From assembly GCA_902796625.1 (NCBI GenBank), contig CADBPX010000103.1, positions 1-7,579 on the forward strand: a stretch of 7,579 bases of DNA. Direction: 5' to 3'. Within the stretch, counting starts at the first letter, position 1. Each line of letters starts with the position of its first letter. The position numbers were made by a program, and so were the translations under genes. Below, piece after piece: positions 1 through 5,965 of this stretch. Origin of the DNA: an uncultured Pseudomonadota bacterium (lineage in GTDB: Bacteria > Pseudomonadota > Alphaproteobacteria > RF32 > CAG-239). The notes beneath the pieces were generated by a model. That model was given only the letters and a program-made list of their open reading frames with translations, did not search any database and was not told the DNA's origin.

Positions 1-1
1 A

Positions 2-145
2 GATCTTGCTCCAAATATATATCGCATAGATTTTGTGTATTGTTCATATACAGCAGAACAAGCTGCTGATATATTAAACAAAATGATGAACTTTATCAAT
101 TTAACTAATTGTATGAGCGGAAACTTTTTGAAAAATAGTATCTAG
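2..145 (+). CDS. C-terminal end of an unidentified protein (5' end outside window)
   Basis: This frame is open from the left edge and ends at a TAG at 143-145, giving 47 residues that begin DLAPNIYRIDFVYCSYTAEQ and end NFLKNSI. The other two forward frames are stopped early, by a TAG near base 26 and a TGA near base 68, and the residue mix looks protein-like. Together with the neat end against recG, this supports a real gene tail. The product is not recognised. The pattern YRIDF, about ten residues, then an AEQAADILNKM helix vaguely recalls the C-terminal edge of peptidase U32-type proteins, but this is a weak guess and no catalytic residue is visible. The gene converges on recG and the two stop codons overlap. 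There is no room for a dedicated terminator between them, so transcripts probably run into each other. Confidence 0.55.
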   Translation, partial: DLAPNIYRIDFVYCSYTAEQAADILNKMMNFINLTNCMSGNFLKNSI

Positions 146-2223
146 CCGGCATGGTACGTTCTGATCGCGTCATCTTGTTCAAATAAGTATAAGAGAGTTT
201 TAAGTGCTTGGCCGCGTTTGCTTTGAAAGTCGGGATCTTTTTGCAAAAAGAGTAAGGCATCTTTATGTGCGGTAAGAAGTAGATCACTTTGCGTGCTTAA
301 ATCAGCCATTCTGAAATTACTGAAGCCGGACTGTCTGGTGCCCAGAATTTCACCACCGCCGCGCAATTTCAAGTCTTGTTCAGCTATAAGAAAACCGTTT
401 TCCGTTTGTTTCATTGTTTGCAGGCGTTCTCGGGCTATTTGGCTTAAAGGGTAGCCATACATTAATATACATGAAGATGCTTCAAATCCGCGCTTTATTC
501 TTCCTCGTAATTGGTGAAGCTGAGCCAGTCCGAAGCGTTCGGCATGTTCGACAATCATAATTGTGGCGGCCGGAACATTAACTCCTACTTCAATAACAGT
601 TGTCGAAACTAATAATTTTATTGATCCGTTACAAAAGCTTTCCATGATGGCATTTTTTTCTTTTTCTTTCATTTTACCATGGATTAAGCCGACATCGGAT
701 CCGAAGATTTTTTGTAAAGATTCGAAACGCTCGGTTGCCGCAGAAAGATCAATTTTTTCAGATTCTTCGACCAATGGGCAAACCCAATAAGCTTGTGTTC
801 CGTCTTGTATTTTTCTTTTCAGAGCTTCAATGACGTCATGAATTTTGCTCAGCGGCATAACGGTTGTGGTTACCGGCTTACGTCCGACCGGAAGTTCGTC
901 AATTTGTGAATATTCCATGTCACCGAATTGGGTAAGAACCAATGTGCGAGGGATTGGCGTTGCCGTCATAACTAAAATATCGCACAAATGGCCTTTTGCC
1001 GATAGAGACAATCTTTGTTTAACTCCAAAACGGTGTTGTTCGTCAATAATAACATAAGCTAAATCTTTAAACGTAACATCATCGGTAAATAAAGCATGAG
1101 TTCCGATTAAAATATCGATATTACCTGCTTGGAGCTCATTTAAGATATTTTGCCGTTGCCGTCCTTTGATATTACTGGTTAATAAAGCGGTGCGTACTCC
1201 GATTTTCGCACATAAATCCGATAGCGTATCATAGTGCTGTTTGGCTAAAATTTCCGTTGGTGCCATAATTGCCGCTTGGGCTTTGCATTCAATGGCATTT
1301 AGCATGGTTAACAGAGCAACAATAGTCTTACCGCTTCCGACATCGCCTTGCAACAAACGTGACATACGATAAGGGGAATTCATATCATTGTCTATTTCCC
1401 GAATAACTCTTTGTTGGGCATTGGTTAAAGAAAACGGAATAATTTCCAAAACTTTTTTTCTTAATATTCCGGTTCCTTTAATGACTCTTCCGGTCTGTTT
1501 TTTCAGACGATTTCTTACCAGAGCAAGAGAAAGTTGATTGGCCAAAAGTTCATCATATGCCAATCGGCGGCGATAGACACTTGTCGGCAGCAAGTCATCA
1601 GCCTTTTGCGGGTGATGAACCTTCCACAGTGAAGTGCGAAAATCGGCAAATTTTTGTTGTTGCAGCAGATTTTCGTCCTGCCATTCATCTAATAACGGAA
1701 AACGTTCCATTGCCTGTTGTTCAAGTTTATTGAGCATTTTATTGCTGATGCCGGCGGTTAAAGGATAAACCGTTTCAATAAGAGGCATTTTTTCCGGATA
1801 TGTTGCATCAACACAGTAGTCGGGGTGACTCATCTGTATAGCATTGTTAAAAATTTCAATTTTGCCGCTGATAATTCTTTCCGAGCCGACCGGATATTGT
1901 TTGGTTATACTATCACCGAAGGTTTTAAAAAATATCAATATTAATTGCGAACTATGATCTTCAACAACTATACGATACGGCTGTTTCCGTGATTTTGGGG
2001 CAATATGCTCAATAATATGAACTTTACCGGTCCAAATCTGTCCGTTAACAGCATGGCTGAGCGGAACATTACAACGGCGGTCAATAAAATTGCTGGGTAA
2101 ATGCCATAATAAATCAATAACCTTGTTACCGCAAAGAGACTTTATGAGTGAAGCAAAACGTGGTCCAATGCCTGTTAGGGTTTCAATGGGGGCAAAGAGA
2201 GGATATAAAAAACTTGGTCGCAT
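142..2223 (-). CDS. recG: ATP-dependent DNA helicase RecG
   Basis: RecG is a monomeric superfamily 2 translocase in the cytoplasm that reverses stalled replication forks and unwinds D-loops, R-loops and Holliday junctions. The product is 693 residues, the usual length. Visible parts are a helix-hairpin-helix-like N-terminus (LTGIGPRFASLIKSL, 16-30), an OB-fold wedge for branched DNA (about 60-137), Walker A GDVGSGKT (293-300, K299), Walker B DEQH (394-397), motif III TATPIPRT (420-427), motif V VIEVGVNVP, motif VI QLRGRIKR (571-578) and the TRG motif (about 598-633, ending LGTRQSG). The frame extends 33 codons upstream, but I start at the ATG at 2223-2221. The protein there begins MRPSFLYPLFAP as in alphaproteobacterial RecG, and a promoter lies just upstream. 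An AAAGA stretch 10 bases before the ATG is a modest ribosome binding site. One oddity is that motif VI has Lys577 where the family normally has Gly, with both arginines kept. The gene is divergent from mfd. Confidence 0.97.
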   Translation of the reverse strand: MRPSFLYPLFAPIETLTGIGPRFASLIKSLCGNKVIDLLWHLPSNFIDRRCNVPLSHAVNGQIWTGKVHIIEHIAPKSRKQPYRIVVEDHSSQLILIFFKTFGDSITKQYPVGSERIISGKIEIFNNAIQMSHPDYCVDATYPEKMPLIETVYPLTAGISNKMLNKLEQQAMERFPLLDEWQDENLLQQQKFADFRTSLWKVHHPQKADDLLPTSVYRRRLAYDELLANQLSLALVRNRLKKQTGRVIKGTGILRKKVLEIIPFSLTNAQQRVIREIDNDMNSPYRMSRLLQGDVGSGKTIVALLTMLNAIECKAQAAIMAPTEILAKQHYDTLSDLCAKIGVRTALLTSNIKGRQRQNILNELQAGNIDILIGTHALFTDDVTFKDLAYVIIDEQHRFGVKQRLSLSAKGHLCDILVMTATPIPRTLVLTQFGDMEYSQIDELPVGRKPVTTTVMPLSKIHDVIEALKRKIQDGTQAYWVCPLVEESEKIDLSAATERFESLQKIFGSDVGLIHGKMKEKEKNAIMESFCNGSIKLLVSTTVIEVGVNVPAATIMIVEHAERFGLAQLHQLRGRIKRGFEASSCILMYGYPLSQIARERLQTMKQTENGFLIAEQDLKLRGGGEILGTRQSGFSNFRMADLSTQSDLLLTAHKDALLFLQKDPDFQSKRGQALKTLLYLFEQDDAIRTYHAG

Positions 2224-2241
2224 TGTTAATTTGTCTTTTTT

Positions 2242-2270
2242 TTGTTGCGCTGTGTCAGTTATTGTATATA
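2242..2270 (+). promoter_or_regulatory. Candidate sigma70 promoter for mfd
   Basis: TTGTTG (2242-2247) and TATATA (2265-2270) have a 17-base spacer. The next register, TATATT at 2267-2272, is an alternative -10 box with a 19-base spacer. Transcription would begin near 2277, about 29 bases before the mfd ATG. The leader contains AAAGACG (2291-2297), a weak purine-rich ribosome binding site 8 bases from the start codon. This promoter is a poorer match than the one facing recG. Confidence 0.4.
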
Positions 2271-2289
2271 TTTTAATTTCAGATGTAAA
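2261..2289 (-). promoter_or_regulatory. Candidate sigma70 promoter for recG
   Basis: Read on the minus strand, TTTACA (2289-2284) and TACAAT (2266-2261) are separated by exactly 17 bases. Each matches the -35 (TTGACA) or -10 (TATAAT) consensus at 5 of 6 positions. Transcription would start around 2254-2252, leaving a leader of about 30 bases before the recG ATG. The -10 box overlaps the -10 box of the candidate mfd promoter. Prediction is by consensus only. Confidence 0.55.
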
Positions 2290-2305
2290 TAAAGACGTAA
2301 AAGAT

Positions 2306-5300
2306 ATGCAAAAGAAAGTCAATTTATGGCAAAATAAAACAATTACCTCTGTGGCAGACGGCTACGAGGCTTTTATATTATCCCAAATGGCAGATGTGTC
2401 GTGTCCGCTGATATATATCGCCAGTGACGGAGTTAATATGGTGCAGACTGCTTCAATGCTACGTTTGTTGCATCCGCAGTGGCAAGTTTGGGAATTTCCG
2501 GCATGGGATACCGTACCGTATGATCGGGTATCTCCGAATAGTTCCGTTATAGCCAAACGAATAGATACACTTTCGCAAATTACGTTTATACAATCAAAAA
2601 CGCCGGTTGTTGTTGTAACAAGTATTGGCGCAACTATGCAAAAATTGCCGCCGCAAAAGATTTTTCGCAATGCCAGAAAAAATATCAAAATAGGGACTAA
2701 ACTTAATTTCGATGATTTTTTGCATTATATCACTATAAATGGATATAATCGCGTAGAACAAGTTATGGAAGCAGGTGAATATGCGGTCAGAGGAGATATT
2801 GTTGATATTTTTCCAAGTGGGGCAGATCAACCTCTGCGAATAGATTTGTTTGATGATGAAGTTGAGAGATTACGTCATTTTGATGTTATGAGCCAACGTA
2901 CCACCGGCGAACTGAAAGAATATAATTTTCAGGCCGCAAGTGAAGTTGTCCTTGATGCGAATACAATTCGTAATTTTAGAGCAAATTATCGCGAAATCTT
3001 CGGCTCGGAAAGTCTTAAAGATGAAATATATGAAACGATTTCATCGGGACACAAGTATGTTGGTATGGAAAATTGGTTGCCTCTGTTTTATGAAGATGCT
3101 TTACCGTCACTGTTCGATTATTTGCCGCAAGCCATGGTTGCGGTTGGTAAAAATGTTGCCGAGGCGCTTAAAACAAAAAATGAAAGTGTGCATGACTACT
3201 ACGAAGCCCGTTGTGATGCTATAAAAGTTAAGTCTAAATCAATTGAAGATATTTATCGTCCGTTGGAGCCGAGCAGGTTATATTTAAGCGAAAAAGATAT
3301 CGAACAAAAATTGCAAAATTCTTCAGCTACGTATTTTACTGCGTTATCTGCGGTGAATGTGACGGAAAGTTTTGATGCAAAGTCCATACCAAGTCGTGAT
3401 TTTTATCATGCCAGAAATATCAGTCATGCCGCCGTATATGAACAATTACGTGATTATCTTAGTGAACACCGGCGATTGAAAAGGATTATCTGTTGTTATT
3501 CAGAAGGTTCAAGACAGCGATTACAAACCTTGATGAATGAGTATCAAATTAAGGATACGATATTGGCAAATGATTGGCAACAAGCTGATTTTTATGCTTC
3601 ACAACATAAAGTTGTTTTGATTTTAGCTGATTTAGCTAAAGGTTTTAGAGATAATGAATATTGTCTGATTTCGGAACAAGATATTTTAGGTGAACGGCAA
3701 CATCGTAAAATACGAAAAGTGACTTCTAAAGATTTTATTGCCGATGTTTCAGCATTAAATGTCGGTGAGTTGGTGGTGCATATTGAACATGGTATTGGTC
3801 GGTTTTTAGGGTTGGAAAATATAATGGCCGGCGGAGCTCCGCATGATTGTTTGAAATTACTTTATGCCCATAATGATAAGTTATTTGTTCCGGTGGAGAA
3901 TATTGATGTAATCTCCCGCTACGGAAGCGACGATGAGGGTATTCAGCTTGATGTCCTCGGTGGGGCGGCATGGCAGGCTAAAAAGGCCAAAGTAAAGGAA
4001 AAAATAAAGGATATTGCCGAAAAGTTAATTCGTGTTGCCGCAGAGCGTCATTTAAAATCGGCCGAAAGTTTTATTGCACCTGGAGGTGCGTATGATGAAT
4101 TTTGTTCAAAATTTCCGTTTAGCGAAACAGAAGATCAACTTAATGCCGTTAAAGATGTTTTGCAGGATTTGAGTGCCGGAGAACCAATGGACCGTTTGAT
4201 TTGCGGAGATGTCGGATTTGGAAAAACCGAAGTAGCCCTACGTGCGGCCTTTGTAACAGCAATGTCTGGAGCTCAGGTGGCGTTGATTGTGCCCACGACG
4301 TTATTAGCACGGCAGCATTTTATCAATTTTAAGGAACGAATGCAGGGTTTCCCGATTAATGTTCGTATGTTATCACGTTTAACCACAGCTAAAGAAGCCA
4401 AACAAATAAAGGACGGCTTAAAAAGCGGGGCGGTTGATATTGTAATCGGGACTCATGCATTATTGGCAAAAGATATAGCTTTCAGCAATTTAGGATTGTT
4501 GATTATTGATGAAGAGCAACATTTTGGCGTGGTTCATAAAGAACGCTTAAAGGCTCTCAAATCCGATGTTCATGTGTTAACCTTAAGCGCAACACCAATT
4601 CCGCGGACATTAGAGCTTTCATTAACCGGAGTAAAACAGCTTAGCATTATTGCTACTCCTCCGGTTGATCGTTTGGCGGCCAGAACATTTGTGATGCCGT
4701 TTGATCGCGTTATGATTAAAGAGGCAATTTATCGTGAAAAGTTCCGCGGCGGACAAAGTTTTTTTGTGTGCCCGCGGGTTTCAGATATTCCGGAAATTGA
4801 AAAAATATTGCATCAGCTTGTGCCGGATGTGAAAATTGCGGTAGCACATGGCCAGATGCCGTCGCGACAATTGGAAGATATTATCGGCGATTTTGCTGAC
4901 GGCAAGTATGATGTTTTGCTTTCAACAACCATTATTGAATCAGGGATAGATATGCCGCGGGTTAATACAATGATTATTTATCGTGCGGATATGTTCGGAT
5001 TGGCGCAATTATACCAGTTACGTGGACGAATAGGGCGTTCTAAGATTCGCGGTTATTGCTATTTTACGGTTCCGACCCAGAAAAAACTTAACCCCATTGC
5101 CGAAAAACGATTGAATATTTTACAAGCACTTGATTCTTTGGGCGCAGGATTTTCTCTGGCTAGTCATGATATGGATATTCGCGGTTCCGGCAATGTGTTG
5201 GGGACGGAACAATCAGGACATATAAAAGATGTTGGAATAGCCTTGTATCATCATATGTTAGAGGAAGAAATCAACCGGCAACGCGCCGGACAAATTGAGA

Positions 5301-5770
5301 AGCAGACGCTAGTAAATACGGATTGGGCGCCGCAGATTACTACCGGTGTACCGTTAATGATTCCGGAAAACTATGTTAAAGATTTAGGGGTGCGTTTAGG
5401 TTTGTATAAAAGGATCGGCTCATTAAAAAATAATGATGAGATTATGGATATTCGTGAAGAACTTATTGATCGTTTCGGACCAATTCCGCCCGAGGTAGAA
5501 AATTTGTTGCAAACCATTGAAATTAAACAGCTTTGCTATCAGGCAAATATTGCTAAAGTTGATGCTGGTGCTAAGGGGATTTTGTTAACTTTTCACAATA
5601 ATGTATTTAAGGCGGCAGATAAGCTGATAGATTTAGTGGCGCGTTCATTCGGAGTTTTGAAAATTCGGCCGGATCAGAAGCTGTTTGTTAATCGAGAATT
5701 AGGTTCGTTTGCGGAAAGAATTACCTATATTAAAAAAATTGTCGGCCGTTTGGTTGAGTTATTGCCATAA
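2306..5770 (+). CDS. mfd: Transcription-repair coupling factor Mfd
   Basis: Mfd binds RNA polymerase stalled at a lesion, pushes it off by ATP-driven translocation on upstream DNA, and recruits UvrA for nucleotide excision repair. The product is 1154 residues, full length for the family. In order: a UvrB-like N-terminal module with FPAWD (64-68) and YDRVSP (72-77), and RGDIVDIFPSG (162-172); a CarD-like RNA polymerase-interaction domain (about 485-555, core HIEHGIGRF at 492-500); Walker A GDVGFGKT (634-641); DEEQHFG (735-741); SATPIPRT (761-768); motif VI QLRGRIGR (904-911); the TRG motif (about 933-971, including DMDIRGSGNVLG 955-966); and a C-terminal D7-type domain. The open frame begins at 2090, but the extra 72 codons lie antisense to recG and over the promoter gap. 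I therefore start at the ATG at 2306, which leads quickly into the conserved ITSVADGYEAFIL. All expected motifs are intact. It is transcribed divergently from recG and stops 195 bases before the next gene. Confidence 0.97.
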   Translation: MQKKVNLWQNKTITSVADGYEAFILSQMADVSCPLIYIASDGVNMVQTASMLRLLHPQWQVWEFPAWDTVPYDRVSPNSSVIAKRIDTLSQITFIQSKTPVVVVTSIGATMQKLPPQKIFRNARKNIKIGTKLNFDDFLHYITINGYNRVEQVMEAGEYAVRGDIVDIFPSGADQPLRIDLFDDEVERLRHFDVMSQRTTGELKEYNFQAASEVVLDANTIRNFRANYREIFGSESLKDEIYETISSGHKYVGMENWLPLFYEDALPSLFDYLPQAMVAVGKNVAEALKTKNESVHDYYEARCDAIKVKSKSIEDIYRPLEPSRLYLSEKDIEQKLQNSSATYFTALSAVNVTESFDAKSIPSRDFYHARNISHAAVYEQLRDYLSEHRRLKRIICCYSEGSRQRLQTLMNEYQIKDTILANDWQQADFYASQHKVVLILADLAKGFRDNEYCLISEQDILGERQHRKIRKVTSKDFIADVSALNVGELVVHIEHGIGRFLGLENIMAGGAPHDCLKLLYAHNDKLFVPVENIDVISRYGSDDEGIQLDVLGGAAWQAKKAKVKEKIKDIAEKLIRVAAERHLKSAESFIAPGGAYDEFCSKFPFSETEDQLNAVKDVLQDLSAGEPMDRLICGDVGFGKTEVALRAAFVTAMSGAQVALIVPTTLLARQHFINFKERMQGFPINVRMLSRLTTAKEAKQIKDGLKSGAVDIVIGTHALLAKDIAFSNLGLLIIDEEQHFGVVHKERLKALKSDVHVLTLSATPIPRTLELSLTGVKQLSIIATPPVDRLAARTFVMPFDRVMIKEAIYREKFRGGQSFFVCPRVSDIPEIEKILHQLVPDVKIAVAHGQMPSRQLEDIIGDFADGKYDVLLSTTIIESGIDMPRVNTMIIYRADMFGLAQLYQLRGRIGRSKIRGYCYFTVPTQKKLNPIAEKRLNILQALDSLGAGFSLASHDMDIRGSGNVLGTEQSGHIKDVGIALYHHMLEEEINRQRAGQIEKQTLVNTDWAPQITTGVPLMIPENYVKDLGVRLGLYKRIGSLKNNDEIMDIREELIDRFGPIPPEVENLLQTIEIKQLCYQANIAKVDAGAKGILLTFHNNVFKAADKLIDLVARSFGVLKIRPDQKLFVNRELGSFAERITYIKKIVGRLVELLP

Positions 5771-5840
5771 ATTGTAAAAATAAGATATTTAATGTGAAAT
5801 ATTTTATAGAAATATGATATTTTTCAATCTATTGTGAATC

Positions 5841-5864
5841 GCAAATAATAAAATTATTATTTGC
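5841..5864 (+). terminator. Perfect AT-rich hairpin downstream of mfd, probable weak terminator
   Basis: GCAAATAATA and its exact reverse complement TATTATTTGC form a 10-bp stem around a 4-base AAAT loop, 70 bases after the mfd stop codon. The position suits transcription termination. However, the stem has only two G-C pairs and the following bases (TTATTGTCTAAATT) are not a clean U-run, so intrinsic termination would be inefficient. It could instead be a protein-binding palindrome or mRNA 3'-end stabiliser. Confidence 0.4.
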
Positions 5865-5884
5865 TTATTGTCTAAATTAATATC

Positions 5885-5913
5885 TTGATATTTTATTAAA
5901 AATATTTTAAAAT
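5885..5913 (+). promoter_or_regulatory. Candidate sigma70 promoter for the adhesin-like gene
   Basis: TTGATA (5885-5890) and TAAAAT (5908-5913), each 5 of 6 against consensus, are separated by 17 bases. A TACAAT at 5913-5918 is an alternative -10 box but would need a 22-base spacer. The start point would be near 5920, giving a leader of about 45 bases. The very AT-rich upstream DNA could act as an UP element. A small inverted repeat, AATATC-TT-GATATT (5879-5892), covers the -35 box and is a possible operator, though chance is likely in such AT-rich DNA. Confidence 0.5.
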
Positions 5914-5951
5914 ACAATAGCTCGAGTTTAAATTATGAATGTTGCTATTAT

Positions 5952-5957
5952 AGGAGA
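5952..5957 (+). promoter_or_regulatory. Strong ribosome binding site deciding the start of the adhesin-like gene
   Basis: AGGAGA sits 8 bases before the ATG at 5966, an ideal Shine-Dalgarno position. It is the best ribosome binding site in the window, clearly stronger than those of recG and mfd. It fixes the start at 5966 rather than at the internal ATG at 6032, and so supports the long signal peptide. Confidence 0.8.
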
Positions 5958-5965
5958 CTGATAAA

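Noticed and set aside
563..1057. Forward-strand open frames within recG, and minus-strand frames within mfd, as genes
   Set aside because: They are shadows of the two helicase genes, with no ribosome binding site or recognisable domain.
2090..2305. 72-codon N-terminal extension of Mfd containing a membrane-like stretch (FFCCAVSVIVYILI)
   Set aside because: It lies antisense to the recG N-terminus and across the promoter gap, and Mfd homology begins only after 2306. The hydrophobic run comes from translating T-rich promoter DNA.
2224..2322. 33-codon N-terminal extension of RecG
   Set aside because: It overlaps the promoter gap and the start of mfd, and family similarity starts exactly at the MRPS methionine at 2223.
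5810..5822. AAATA-TGA-TATTT mini-hairpin after mfd as a terminator
   Set aside because: The stem has five A-T pairs only and would be unstable. The hairpin at 5841-5864 is the better candidate.
5935..5961. Eight-codon upstream frame (MNVAIIGD) ending across the ribosome binding site region of the adhesin-like gene
   Set aside because: It has no convincing ribosome binding site and no regulatory residue pattern. Short ATG-to-stop frames are expected by chance. Its stop, 4 bases before the real ATG, is suggestive but insufficient.
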